This document shows, piece by piece, positions 1-12,900 of a stretch of DNA of 64,000 bases. Each line of letters starts with the position of its first letter. Position 1 is the first letter of the stretch. The stretch is from Phytopythium helicoides (lineage: Eukaryota > Oomycota > Peronosporomycetes > Pythiales > Pythiaceae). The stretch covers positions 458,501 to 522,500 of the forward strand of contig JANFNE010000009.1 in NCBI GenBank assembly GCA_024867545.1. Reading direction: 5' to 3'. Made by a program: the position numbers and the translations under genes. The notes beneath the pieces were generated by a model. The model was not told the origin of the DNA. It saw only the letters and a list, made by a program, of their open reading frames with translations, and searched no databases.

Positions 1-16
1 TGTCATTGCCACAATA

Positions 17-2983
17 TTAGACTATGATCAAAGAGTTGAGTTCAAGCGCAAGTGTGTTTACCTTGTCAAATAGATCGACCAAATCCTTCGCCTTGAGTGC
101 TTGCCGCTGCTCTAGAGCCGTCATCAGCAGCAACAAAACCTTGTGGACATCTGCGACGATGATCGGGTTGACATGTGACCGATCGCTTTCTCCTGCTTCC
201 GTGTTTCTGTTGCTATTTCCCGAGGACGCCTCTGCTCCATTTGTTAACATCGCTCGTCGCATTTCAGCTCGCACAGCCAATCGATTGCCAGATACTTCAG
301 TAATCGCGCCACCTATGTATAGTGCAGTGCTATACTCAACCTGCCAAACCAATAAAAATATAAGTAAAAACGACAAACGGAAGAGAGAATTGACTCCTCG
401 ATGAAGGAGTACCTGTCGACAATATGCGACCACTTCATCATCAGGTAGGTAGCTAAGATACCACTTGACGATTGCGATCGCATGATCCAGTGGTACCCAC
501 TTCTTTAGCCCGTCAACCTGGATGACGTGGGGAAGCTCGCGTATCTGATGCTTCTTGCTAACTAATGGATCTGGCTTCGTCTTCTGACTCCTTTTAGGAG
601 ACGCAGATGCTGGTGGTTTTCGCAGCAAGTAGTGTCGTGCGGCCAGAAAAACGCGTAAAAAGCTTCTATCAAGGTAATGGGTACCAACGTTTTGATTGGC
701 ACTACCAGTTTGTGCTGGCTGCTTTTGCTTAGATGACTCTGGTTCCTGGTCACTATTGCTTGAGCTCCGATCGTTTCTTAGTAGGTTTGCAAAGCGTGCG
801 AACAAGTGGATATGGGTGTTTCGGAGGTACTCGCACTTCGCTGATACAAGAAATCGGTATAGCGCTATTTCGGCGCTCTGGCGGAGCTCATTCAACTTCA
901 AAAAGTACTCGCAGATAAACTTTGGTAACTCCTCTTGAGCCACACCATCGGATTCATCCACTTGATCCGATATAAACTTGTCGTCATAGATTTGCTCGAT
1001 TTGAGTGATTACTTGCTCCACGCTGTAGAAAGGAAATGCCATGACGGATTTTGGTAAGTTGGAAAGAAAAAGCAATACTGGTGCAGGCAGCTCCCTAAAA
1101 TGCTCTCATCAGCACATGCCAAGTTGCAACAAAAAGTCCAGACCACGTTACCATTGCTGCTCAATACTCTCGAAGCGCCTTGCCATCTTTTTTGATACCT
1201 TTTCCGCCCTACTAACAGACCAAATATCTACAAACTGATGGACATGTGAGTCAATCTGTAAGCAATCAAAGTGCACGTCCTCAGAGAGAAAATATACAGC
1301 GCATATTACCTCACTAGAATCCTGCTCTTTGTGCGCACTCTGGTCGTAAATAGTAGACCCTCGCCCAACGTGTGGAAGGGGTCTTCCACCGCAATTCTTG
1401 CAAGTAACGAATGCATTGAACCGTCGCCACATCATCCGATGTAGAACCGTTTTCGACACGAATCGTGGAATGCCGTCCTAATGACAGATAAGAGGTTTAG
1501 CCTTTGGCAAGAGCAAGTCAATCGAGGTTATACCAACACACCTGTACATCCCACAGCCCGTCGTCATCCACTTCTGTCTGAGAAGTTCGAGTGGTATACT
1601 CGACAGGCTCAGGTTTCTCTGATAGCTCACGGATGGCAGCATTCTGTGTTAATATCATCTTTTCCTTTTCTCGAAGAGATTTTCTAACCAATTACGGCAT
1701 CAGCAGATATTCAGTGTGAATCTACAAACTCATTGAACACCTTACTTTAGCTCTTCCACAATCATTTTCTGCTGCGCTCGAGTCTGCAATAGATAGTGAA
1801 GATACATAGTTTGTAAGCTCTCTGGTGTGACCATAGGTCATCATTTCCTCTACCTCTTCTAATTGAACTCGACTGTATTCGATCATCTCTGTGTATCGTT
1901 GCTAACAACAATATTGATTTTAGACAATGAAACTCCTTCGAAGCATTGTCCAAATACGTGTTAGCAAACGCGTACCTGAAGCTCGCGCATTTCTGCTTCA
2001 ATTTCCCTCTCTTTTGCACGCAACTCGGTCTCAATATCCATTAGATTGAGCACTCGAGATTCGAGACTGCGATGATCTTTCACTCGATCTTCCAGATCTT
2101 CAAGCTGCTTCTTGAGATCGTCTATCTCAACTTTTTGGGTGCGGCAAATGATTTCTTTTGCTTCCAGTCGTTGAGTGAGCTTTTTACACTCTGCAGTCTT
2201 CCACCCATACATTTCCTGCCAGTGAGCAATAGTTGCCTTGTCGGCTGCGCGCTCTGCGTTGCTGGCCTGCTCGTAATTCCAGTACATACCGAGCGATATC
2301 TCGAGCAGCGACTCAAATAATTTCAAATAGCTCTCTTCAATACGGAAGAGAGTGTGACCTAGCTCTTTTCGGTGGCCAATTGTCTCGCGGGCAATCTCTT
2401 TGAATTGTGTCGACAATATCTGAATAGTATCGATAGCTTTTACAAGCTTTGGGTGGCGCTGTATTCGTGCAATTTCTTCTTGCTGAGCACCTGGATTTTG
2501 CTGGATTAGCTTGGAGGGTAGGTATCGACCAGTCAATCTATGACAAAGCGCGCTCGAATAGGCAAACAGCTCCACGTTCTCTGGTGGCTGTAGCTTGCTC
2601 AAAAACCCTTCAGGAGGTTTGATTTTGGAATTTGGGGTGTCGTAGGCGATCATTGAAGAGGCGGAAACTTCTATTGTATTTGACGTTGCCTCTGGGCCTT
2701 CGATCGCTGCGCGAATCGGAGAAAGTGCTGGTACAGATACAGATGACAGCATCACTCGCTCATGATTCTGTTTCTTGGAATGCCTCTGCTTTGAGTTACT
2801 CGACTGACTTAGAAGATCGGTGATGGTGAATTCGGGTTGGGATGCTTTGACTTCAGCATCATGCGCCGCCAGCACAGACGAGGAGATACTGGCTCCTAGT
2901 ACCTGGCGGTCGCGCCGATTCTTCTTTTTTGCATGCTCCTCGCTGCTTTGAACCATTGGGGCATTGGGAGATAGCAACTCCAC
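17..2983 (-). CDS. Coiled-coil protein of unknown function (6 exons)
   Basis: I do not recognise the family. My model has exons 2983-1976, 1901-1741, 1683-1542, 1477-1152, 1022-413 and 340-17, which join in phase to about 856 residues. After a polar, Ser-rich N-terminus (about 110 residues) there is a helical block with a long heptad-like stretch (the part rich in KLTQRLEAKE and LKKQLEDLEDRV). The C-terminal third is a globular helical region that looks somewhat like degenerate EF-hands (IEQIYDDKF, VDESDGVAQEE). Such architecture is common among ciliary or axonemal coiled-coil proteins, but that is only a hint. The second-exon donor (GTGTTC) is weak and was chosen because it keeps phase. The last intron (341-412) is 72 bp with no in-frame stop, so retaining it would add 24 residues rather than truncate the protein. 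Confidence 0.7.
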
Positions 2984-3175
2984 CGATTGGAGTGCCGGTG
3001 GAGTTGGGAGTTACTCGGCACCGTAAAATTAGCCACAAACAAAGTTCATCTTGGACCATCCAGCAATACATGGCAGCAACATAATCCACGATATTTTCAA
3101 CAAGGTCTCATTTGAATATCATAAAGAGCTAGTTTATTGCAATGTAAAAATGCAAAGTGGTCCTTTTCGAGCATG

Positions 3176-6100
3176 CTACTTAGAAGCATCAATATACCTC
3201 TGTGTTGTCGTTCGCTTGCCGAGTGATTTCTTCCTGCACGGGCTCACAGCAAGAATTTCGTGTGAAGGCGTTACTCGTGCAGCATTGTGCCCAAGCGATG
3301 CTACTCTGGGTCCTGGCTGATCGAGTGGTGCTGGTTGCTTGCTCATGGATAACGTCAGTCCTAGTTCTTTTTTGTGGCCGCCGGTGTTGTCATTTGTATC
3401 ACCAGAGCTTGTCGAAGATGCACTTGTACTACTGGCAACCTCTCGGTGGCGAAGTACTTTTGGTACTAACATGAGGGCTCCAACGGACAGCGTAGCAAGC
3501 CAAAGCACGGCCGCAAAAAACACGTAAAACGTTGCAGCCGTTAGTGGAACGAGGTATGCGAGCGGAAGAACCATGAAGCAAGCTGTCGCAACGACAACTG
3601 TGGACGCAAAGATCCAAATCGATTCTTGAAAATCGACCGAGACTTTTCGAACGAGGAATGAGAGGTACAATCCAGCTGCCAACAAGATTGCTTTCCAAAA
3701 TATCAGCAAACCACTGAAAATAAAATGCGAGGTGGAGCAAGTGACTCGAGAGATGCTCACGCTTGTTGCAATATTTGTGAGTTCAATAGTAGATTGAACG
3801 GCTGAAGGAAAATCGATGGCAAACCACACAGTCAACACGGCTGTGTCAATAAACAGAAACCCCGCGAGGATCTTAAACATGACGTAAATGGGCAATACAA
3901 TGCGCTTGAGTCTCTTCGAATTGAAAATTCGGTACACTCGGAGTGTCTTGACGATGAGCGAGCCGAACACCAATGTAAAGCCTGTTGAAATCATGACTGG
4001 ACGCGCTCCACATAACGAGTCTGTTGGCTCTCCTGCGTACAGTAAAATAGCGCCACACACCAGAAGGCAGCCAAGCAGCATGGTCAGCAGAAACTCGTAC
4101 TGGGATCGCCGAATAATAGGTACGTCGCGGTGTCGGAAAACCTCGACACAGCTCATAGCGGTTACTCCTCCAAGAAGCGACGTCATTACTGCTATCACAA
4201 AGTACAATGGAGATCGCGTCGACACATACTCGCAGTCAACTTCGACATCTACTGGGAGTTCACCTTCACATTCTAGGGAAGCTGTCGCATTGTTGGGCAT
4301 TGGCAGTAGCCAATAAAAGTTTATTAGTCTCTTGTTGTTTGCGGAACACTCTCCGACAGTGTACGAGAAAAATGTGGAATCACACATAGGTTGCTCCACT
4401 ATCCAATCGAGCCAGGTGTCGTTATTGTTTTCAAGCCACTCACACGATCGGCTTGTTCGTACCGAGGAAGGTAGCACCATTTGACCGCCGTCACAAACAT
4501 ATGGGCTGGTGTTGTTGGTGGGATCTGGGACTGTCCAGCGAAACGTAATCTCTCGGCTGGGAGAACCTTCTGTGCATCCGGTTATGAAGTACGACATGTG
4601 ATCTAAAACTGTACAAAGCGGGAGTGGATTGAGCATCCAATCAGTCCAAGTATCATAGTTGTCACGAATCCAAGAGCATGCTGCATCAAAGTGAGGGTCC
4701 TCGGATTGCGGCGTCGAGGTATTCGTTAGAGTAACGTAGCGGGTCAAGATATCTTCGAGAACAGTGTCTGGGAGGCGAATTCTAGTAAATACATCTCGCA
4801 CAGGAGCATTACCGCTGTCCGACAGTATGTTGTAAGACGTCACTTTATCCATTGTGTACTCAAAAGGGTCGACTCGGACGGGGTTGCTAGTCGGTTCGCC
4901 ATAGCCATTCTCGCCAAAAGTTCCTGTACTCATTGCGATATCAGCAGCGGATCCTTTTGGCATCAATACACGTTTGAAGGTATCTGGGAACCTGAAGTGA
5001 AATTCGTCTGGGTAGTCCATGTAAAATAGTACGCCTCGCCGTTGTGCCATCATATCGAGTGCAAAGGACTGCAACCCAGCTCTGCCAATGTGGCAAATGT
5101 ATGCAGGAATCCCTAGATTGGCGATCATAGCTGGGTAGTATGCGCGTGTAGCGCTCGACTGAGTAGCAACGATCACCAAACATTCTTTCCCGTGTACTTC
5201 TTCGCGAAGAGTGCAAGCGTAATTCTTCGAGCAATGATAACGACAGCCATAGACGCCATCTTTGCAATAAACCGTGTTTGGCGGGAAGTATCGCGAATTG
5301 TTGCGCAAAGTCGACTCTGCGAGCTCACCGATCAACACGTCATTGCGGATGTAATCACGCCAAAAGTCAGCGTCAAACGTGCCAGAAAAAGAAGTTCCCA
5401 TCTCTCCATCAAGAATGAAATTTTGTGGCGTGTATATCCCGCGGATGATTCGGTTTCCAAGGTCGCCTAGGACAGCCCATCCATGCTTCGACATTGAGAG
5501 TTTGTTCGAAACAGCCACATTAGCGTGGACAGGAGTACAGAGTGCTTGAGGATCCGTGAGAGAGAGCCGCTTCTCAAGTGTCGAGGATCCAGGAGCATAG
5601 TAGATGGACACATTGTATCCAATCTAACCGAGCAGGAGCAGTACGAGTGAGTTCATTTCAGTCGGAATACGCATGCAAAATCTCCGTACGTACTAGTTCG
5701 GATGCAACGATAGCAAAGATTATAGTGTTGAGTCGGTGAACTGCCCCTTCGTTGATCTCGAGCACAACGGAGCCGGCAACATGCCCAAAACTGGCAACAG
5801 TGCCTGTGTTAGGGTCGACTTCGGCATCAGGACCGTATATTTGCTCTGAACTGGGAATGCAAGTAGGCGTATAAGCTGAGCTGTTGAACGTTCGTGAATC
5901 TAAGAGCTGTTGCGAGTCTTTGATGTAAGTGCCTAGTCATCAACAGGTACTTTGATCGAGAATCAAACGTACCGTGTAGCGAGGACCAGGCAACGCTGCA
6001 TGTAGGAAAGGATAGAGTAGTTGGTTGGTTGAGGGATCACGTGCCGATGCAGAAATGTTGAGCTCTGCTTCCTTGGCTTCGACCCATGCTTCGGTCAAAC

Positions 6101-6212
6101 ATGTCCCCAAAAACCGATTTGGTGCGAAGAAAGCTGCCAGTGTGACCTGAGCTACCACAGCTGCAGAAAACAGCAATACTGCCCCTAGCTGCCGTCTGGA
6201 GCGACCCACCAT
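3176..6212 (-). CDS. Class C (GABA-B/mGluR-like) GPCR with periplasmic-binding-protein ectodomain
   Basis: Exons 6212-5973, 5906-5694 and 5623-3176 join in phase. The start at 6212 gives a signal peptide (MVGRSRRQLGAVLLFSAAVV). A long extracellular part follows, resembling ABC-type (glycine-betaine-like) substrate-binding folds, then seven hydrophobic segments of the 7tm_3 type (first about FVIAVMTSLLGGVTAMS, last about VLWLATLSVGALMLV) and a Ser/Thr-rich cytoplasmic tail. The ectodomain holds two similar Cys-flanked units, CSWIRDNYDTWTDW and CEWLENNNDTWLDW, which look like an internal duplication of a ligand-lobe motif. Receptors of this fused type are known in oomycetes; the ligand is not evident. 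The plasma membrane is the expected location, probably in environmental sensing. Family call is strong, ligand unknown. Confidence 0.85.
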
Positions 6213-6904
6213 GGGTCTTATGAGGTCACTGGCAAGTTGAAATGTGTAGCAGTGAGCCACAGCAGCGATTTGTACAACCGCGTTGCTGTGAGATCTAAAA
6301 GAGGGAACACGCATCCACTCGAGATCCTGTATCTGCTTGAAGCGGAGCAAAAGTTACCTCGTCGCGTTAGTCATGAGCAAAGAAATGCGTCTGCAAGATC
6401 GCAACGGTGCCACTAATGATCGATGCGAAGCCAATGGAAATAGATTCGACAAGTGACAACAACTGCCGCGGGACAATAAGGGTGTTGGGGAGTGTTGCCA
6501 TTTTGGAGTCTTGGGGCAGATAGCCCAATATGGGATTGCAGCAATCGGTTTCGTGCCAAGACGTTCGACTGCTAGGCGCAGAAAGTGTGATCAGCCTTTG
6601 CAGTTGCTGTAGGTTATTCACCCCCATCTGATCTGACCTTGGTGCGCCATGCTCATAATGGCTTTGTTGTTCATCCAACATTTAGGTGATCTTGGGAGCT
6701 TGTGCATACATCTAAACACGGCGTCATCCTACTCGCTGTGAACCGCAAGCAAGGCAACCAATAGTCGGGTGATAGGCAATGATGTAGCAGTACAGGAACC
6801 TGATTAGAGGCACGATCGCACGGAAGATATGTGTAAAGCTATCGTTGTCGCTGTCTCTTGCTATGAAGGAGTGAGAGGTTGGAAAGCCCAAGTGGAGGCA
6901 ACAC
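6213..6904. other. Intergenic region between GPCR and RNA-binding protein genes
   Basis: About 690 bp. It should hold the GPCR promoter and the 3' UTR of the RNA-binding gene. A 104-codon minus-strand ORF lies at 6367-6681, and the GPCR reading frame is open up to 6350. Neither has recognisable domains, so I do not call a gene, though an additional upstream GPCR exon is possible. Confidence 0.5.
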
Positions 6905-7821
6905 CTAGTAGGGGCGATGCCGGCGGTCCGATCTGTCACGGTAGTCTCGGTCACCTCCACCTCCGCCGCCACCTCCGCCGCCACCTCCGCCGTAGCGACT
7001 GTAGCCTCCTCCTCCTCCACCGCCTCCGTACCGGTCACCACCGCCGCCGCCGCCACCGTATCTATCGCCGCCACCGCCGCCGTAGCGACTGCCACCACCA
7101 CCGCCTCCTCGTCGACCGCCGCCGAATCCCCCACCTCCACGGCCGCCACCGTATCCACCTCCGCCGCCACCCATCCATCCTCCAACTGGCGGCTCTGGCT
7201 TCCCGGCGAGCTCAACCTTGATCTTCTTGCCACGCATGTCTTGCCCTGTATCATTGCGTCAGCGCTACATTCTCTCCACCACCTCCACACACACACAGAC
7301 ACAGGGCAACAGCAGTCCACCTCACCGTCAAAGAAAGAAGGCGCGGTGCGCGCGGCGTTCGAGTCCTCGTACGTGAGCACGGCGTCGCCCTTGGGGCGTC
7401 CGCTGTCGTCCGTGTAGACCTTGATCTTGAACGGCCACTGGTCCTTGTACCCGCGCTTCTGCTTCTCGCGCGCCACGACGCCCAGCGCGCCGAACATCTC
7501 CTGCAGCTCGTCGCTCGTCACGTCGTCCGGCAGGTTCGAGATGTAGATGCGCGCCCACGTGGGGTCGTTCTCCGCCTCCTTGACCGGGTCCCACGTCCCG
7601 CTCGCCTTTGGCTGCGCGCTCTCGTCCTCCTCGGCCCTCGACCCGCCGCCCCGATCGCCGCTTCGATCGCCTCGTTCTCGCGATCGGTCGCGCCGATCGA
7701 CGCCGCGCCGCTCGTCACCGCGTCGCTCATCCCTCCGCTCGTCGCCTCGGCGCTCGTCGCGGCGCTCACGGCGCTCGCGGTCGCTCGGCGGGCCGTAGGA
7801 GCTGGCGCCTCGGCTGCTCAT
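6905..7821 (-). CDS. FET-like (FUS/TAF15/Cabeza-type) RNA-binding protein
   Basis: Two exons, 7821-7326 and 7245-6905, give 278 residues. The N-terminus is an Arg/Asp/Glu-rich low-complexity stretch. A single RRM follows (RNP2 IYISNL, RNP1-like KGDAVLTYED, then FFDGQDMRGKKIKVE), with the insert and spacing typical of FET-family RRMs. The C-terminus is an RGG/GGG-rich region ending in RDYRDRSDRRHRPY. Proteins of this layout bind RNA in the nucleus, act in transcription and splicing, and readily phase-separate. The usual second Zn-finger of animal FET proteins is not seen. The 80-bp intron sits inside the RRM. The Gly-rich end is encoded by long GGT/GGC/GGA tracts, which explain many spurious antisense ORFs here. 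Confidence 0.85.
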
Positions 7822-7959
7822 GCTGCTGCCTCGCCGTGTTGTTCGGTGGATTGGGGCGGGCCGCGGGAGGGCTCACAACCGACGGGAGTACCGGTAGAAT
7901 ACCGGTTCTTTCATACAAACTTCAACATATAGGGGCTTCTAATCGGTCGCCTTTTTTGT

Positions 7960-7974
7960 TTTTCATTTTCAAAC
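7960..7974 (+). promoter_or_regulatory. Oomycete initiator-like element
   Basis: The stretch TTTCATTTTCAAACA lies 15 bp before the ATG of the WW/zinc-finger gene. It resembles the known oomycete Inr (core TCATTTYY or TCAWTTT), which usually sits close to the start codon. Match judged by eye. Confidence 0.4.
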
Positions 7975-7988
7975 AAAATCGAGTCGAG

Positions 7989-9854
7989 ATGGAGAGCGCG
8001 GGGGCTGACGAGCGGTGGGCCGTGGAGCGCGAGGGCGACGCCGCATGGGGCGCTGGGGAGCTGCGCGCGTCACATGAGGCAGAGGAAGACGCGCTCGCGA
8101 GGCTAGCGGACCGCTACGACGCTTTGCGGCGCCAGGAGGAGCGAGAGCGGACGGACGACGGTGAGGACGGCGAGGAGGACGAGGACGACTGGATGGAGGC
8201 GCACCTGGCGGCGCTGGGCTCGGAGAGCAAGCAGAGCGCGGCCATGGGGGAGGTCGAGGCGAGTGTGCGCGCGGCGCTGAGCATTCTGAACCAGAGCTCG
8301 GACGGACAGGAGGACGAGGAGGACGAGGAAGACCCCGAGGAGGAGCTCAAGCAGGACTGGACGCGCGCGGACGCGCAGCAGCCGCACTACTTTGACTTTG
8401 TGCAGGAGGCCATGGAGGCGAGGTGGTCCCTGAACTCCCCGAGCAGGAACCTGCTGAGCAGCGCAGAGGCGGCTGCCAACGAGGAGGAGAGTGGAGAGGA
8501 GCAGGAGGAGGATGAAAGAGATGACGACGAGCAGAGCGAGCACGAGCATCATCAAGAGTCGACAACTGTCGCTGAGAGCACTAGTGAGAGGCCGGAAGCG
8601 GAAGGAGAGACAGCTACGAAGACGGAGGAGACCGCCAGCACGGAAAAGGAGGAGGACAACCAGGTGGAACAGGCAGACGACGAGTGGCAAGAGGCGTACA
8701 CCGCAAAGGGCCGAGTATACTACTACAACCGGCGTACCCGTGAGTCATCGTGGTCCAGGTACTGTAGTTCTCACCTCCTCGCTATTATTTGCTGTTTCTG
8801 CCGCTGACAAGCTCACTGCCGAGACAGACCACCAAAGTTTCGTGCTAGTTCTCGCCCTCGGTCGCCTGATAATGGAAGCGCGACGCCTCATCGGGCTGTA
8901 TCCAGCCAGAGTTTGGGCTATCACTCCTTGTCAAGTGCGAGTCCTGTCTCGATCGCGGACCAGCATCACCTCTTTTGCTGTTTCTGCGGCTCAAGGCAAG
9001 AACCCAACCGATTTCAAGACCATTTCCAGGAGTGCAAGACACTCACCTATCACAAGAATCAGTCGACCTCGCTTTATCGTGGCTTCCAACGCATGCTCAC
9101 CATTCTGTCCGAGGACTCCTCTCTACGTTCGATGCACTATGCCTCGTCATTCCCGGATGCAACGCCTGTACCCTTGTCGGACAAGTTGCAGGATAATCTC
9201 GCCCTGTTGCGCCGTCGACCAAGTACTCCTTCCACTGGAAAAGTGCAGGGACCAGACAAGGTCAAAGCTCGGCGAAGCGTATCAGCAAACGGATCACAAG
9301 GTGATCGTGGCAAGGATTCTCCTGATAGGTATTCACCTGAGCGGCAGCGCCAGCGACCAAAGAAGCTTCGCCCAGCTCGGAATGGCACGATTTCAAATGC
9401 TTCGCCCAGTGTTCGCAGCAAAATCGCGAACAGCTTCCCAGTAGAAGTAGAGAAGTGCCGATATTGTGGACGGAGCTTTGCGGAGGGTCGACTTGCCAAG
9501 CACGAATCTGTTTGCCCTCGAGTTTTCGGCAATGAGGGCTCATGGGGCCGCGGAAGCCCAACGATAACCACCAACACTAGTGGCACAGGGGCTGGTCAAC
9601 CCACAACATCTCCAGCGTCGAAGCAGCGCCGAAGCTTGACGCAGCGAAAAATGAAGACAAACAAGACTTTGACCGACGCACACACTCTGGAGACAAGCTA
9701 TAAGGAACACCAGGCTGCGCTAGTGCTCTGCCCGTGCTGTAAACGCAAATTTGCGCCTTCAGGCGCTCAACAGCATATCGCGATCTGCAAAAGTGTGCAA
9801 AATCGACCAAAGAACCCTATCTCTCTACTCAAGGAGTTTGCCACTGCGGGGTAA
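7989..9854 (+). CDS. WW-domain and triple C2HC zinc-finger protein
   Basis: Exons 7989-8758 and 8828-9854 give about 598 residues. The first 240 residues are strongly acidic, with runs of E and D. A WW domain spans the splice junction: DEWQEAYTAKGRVYYYNRR, the second Trp in ESSWSR, and the closing Pro supplied by the second exon, which supports this intron. Three C2HC motifs follow: CCFCGSRQEP..HFQEC, CRYCGRSFAEGRLAKHESVC and CPCCKRKFAPSGAQQHIAIC. The last two match the ZC2HC1-type zinc finger. The first is more diverged. Between them lie basic Ser/Arg-rich linkers. The combination suggests a scaffold binding Pro-rich ligands and possibly nucleic acid; the real role is unknown. An Inr-like element precedes the ATG. 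Confidence 0.8.
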
Positions 9855-9958
9855 TGTCTGTTCGTCAAATATATGTGGGATGTTGCGTGTATTTCATGCT
9901 CAATATATGTCACCTGCGTAAAGCAAACACCATTCTGGGCCACTTCTGCTCACAAAGA

Positions 9959-12900
9959 TCAAGGACGAAAGCCAGCGTAGGCCTTCTCGAGGATCTCCTT
10001 CCGAATCTTCGGGTAGTCCGGGTATTGATCGAGCACCTTGTTGCATACGTCGACTGTAGAGACGTATTTCTTGGCCTTGAGATAGTTGAAAGCGAGCTTG
10101 AAGCCGATAGAAGCACTGGCCTCGCCCTCACATGACCACGCTTCTTGGTAGCACTCAGCCGCATCGATATACGACTGCTCCTTCTCCATGATTAACCCGA
10201 GAAGCTCCCAGGCTTTACCAGATGACTTGTTGTGCGTCAGAGCTTTCTTGCACAGCTCCTGAGCGAGATCATACTTGGCACGACCAACGTAAATGTCAGC
10301 GAGCATAAGATAGCTGCGCTCGAAATCGTCTGCGAGTGTCTGGTCGTACGGCATCTTGGCGATGCGCTTGAGCTGGTTGCGTGCTTTTGGCTGCTGCTTG
10401 GTCAACATGTATGCAGTAGCTAGACCCAGTAGTGCTGGCACGTAGTCCTTATCAACTGTCTCGAGCAATTCCATGAAGAGCTGGATAGCTTTGTCCAGCA
10501 TGGGTTTGCTACGTACTGCCAGCACTGCATATGCTTCGAGCACTTTGACACGCACGTTGCGCTCTTGTTTGACAGGAAGCTCATCCAGCAGGGTGTTTGC
10601 GATACGGATATTCTCGGTCTGCTCTTTGGTGTTCGCTGATATGTCCGAGCTACTACCACCGTCACTCGAGTCCCAAAAGTTCTCGTTGTCCGGATTCAAG
10701 TAGATTTCAATCATGTTGATGAGCGATCGCTCGCCCCATTCTGGATCGCGACGCGCCAAGTTGAACTCCTCGATGGCCTCAAATACATTGTTCTTGAATC
10801 GAGCATACAATCCCTTACAGAAATGTAAGCCAGGCGAGTGTGCAACCCGAACACCAGCGCGCTCAGCTAGTTTCAGGTATCGCTCGGCATTCCCAAGCTT
10901 CCCAGCTCGGCGCAGCATAACAATGAAGCGGCTGAGTGCCGCGAAATTGTCGTGCTTGCTTTCCAGTAGTTGCTGGAACTGAAAGATAGCCGATTCATTG
11001 TCTTCTTTTTGCAGCATAATGTCAGCAAGCATGATGGCAGCCTCTTCGTGGGCCGGGTTGAGTCGTAGCAGTGTTGCACAGCGCACTTGGCACTGGTCAA
11101 AATCGCCAGATTGTTGATGAGCACGAGCGAGGAACAGTATTGACTCTTCGTGGGACTCATCCGACCGGAGAGCAAGGGTGCAATACTTCAGAACGTTTTC
11201 ATGCTCGGCTGCAAGTCCACGCTCCGCATAAATCGATGCGATGCGGAAACATGTATCAGCGATGGCAGTTTTCTGCTTGCTGATGACGTCTGGCTGCTCG
11301 TTCTTCTGACGGTCAAGAATGAGTTTCTGGATTGAGTATGCTTTTAGCAGTGCCTGGATTGACAATTCTTCGTTGCCAAGTCCTTTGTGAATGGACGGGA
11401 GAATCAGCTGGAGCTCAACAATTTGCAGCAAGTCACGGATCTCCTCCGAATCATTCGATGGAGCCTGCTGCACAACTCGGAGTGCTTGGTCGAAATGCCG
11501 CAGTTTCGAGTACAGCTCAGCGAGGTCTTTGCGTAGCACAAGATTGTTAGGCGACAATTTCAAGGCGCTCTCGTAGTAGTCGACGGCTTTGAGATAGTCG
11601 TGTTTCGCGATCAATACCTTTCCGATGCGACCAGCAATTGTCGGGTCATTTGGACTCAAAGCCCCAGCGGCACGAAAAGATTCAACAGCTTGGTCAAGCA
11701 TTTGGATACGCAGATACGCTTCAGCCATGCTCACATGACTTGCGTGGCATGGATTGATCGCCACGAGCTCCTGGTTATTGTGCCGCAAACGGAAATTAAT
11801 GATGAGTACCAGCAGTGTACGCTGTAGAGGCATACCTGGTAGCAACGGGCGTATTGGGTCTTGTCTTTGCGATACTGCAGAAATATGTCTGCTTTCACCA
11901 TCTGTGCTTTGGTGAACGCAGGAGAGCTGGATGGGACGCTACTTAGCATCATGATGGCTGCATCGTAGTCTCCACGCTTAATCGCTAACTCGCTGTTGGC
12001 CACAAGCACGCGGACCTCTTGAGCGGTTCCCCTACACCCCCACATGTCAGTTGATTTACTTTATAATCGGTAGAAGCGAAAACGTTACCTGAAGACTTGA
12101 AGTGCTTCTCGAACAACTTGTGTAGCCCCTGCGATATCGTTTAGCTGTGACAGCACTTGAGCCATCTGGATGTATACCGATGCCTTGTCAAACAGCGGAA
12201 TTGACGAAGTCCCTCGCTCTGGAGCTCGTTTCTTCCCGAAACTGCTGCTGCTACCTCCACCAGCATTCGTGATCATTTTCATTGCTGCTTGCAGTGTTTG
12301 AAGTGCATCACGAATATCCCCCGAGTTCTCAAGGATTTTGGCTTTGATGATGTAGTAGGAAAGCGATTGTCGCACAGAGAAATCATAACTCAACGCCTGG
12401 TCGAGGCAGGATGATGCAGCCCGGTAATGCTCGCGTTCAAGGCAGATCTGAGCTTGAAGGAGGTGTGTTTTCGAGTGACCGGGGTCCATTTTCAAAATCT
12501 AAACAACCGTGACAAACGTCAGAATGAAACAATTTGTAAAACCAGAATGGATTTGTACTCACTCACCAGATTGCACACTTGATAAGCGTCGTCGAGGCGA
12601 ACGGCATTGAAGTACGCCTGTGCGAGAATGAATTGTGCGCGCAGAAAACCAGGAGACTTGCTCACCAGCTTTTCAAGCAAGCTGATACCTGTGTTGGAGG
12701 CGACGCTGGCGCTATCGCTGGACCCATTCGTTGCGACCGCATCTTGCTTCAGGAACTCGGAGGAGAGCTCGACCAGGAAAAGCGGATTGAGTTGTGTCAT
12801 GAGCTCGTGGGTAGAAGCATCTCCCTGCTGCATTCGGACCTTCAATTTGTCCATATGGAGCTGGGCCGACGACTGGAGGAGTGTAACTTGTTTAGCTCGG

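Noticed and set aside
6367..6681. 104-codon minus-strand ORF upstream of the GPCR
   Set aside because: No domain and no conserved context; it may only be leader sequence.
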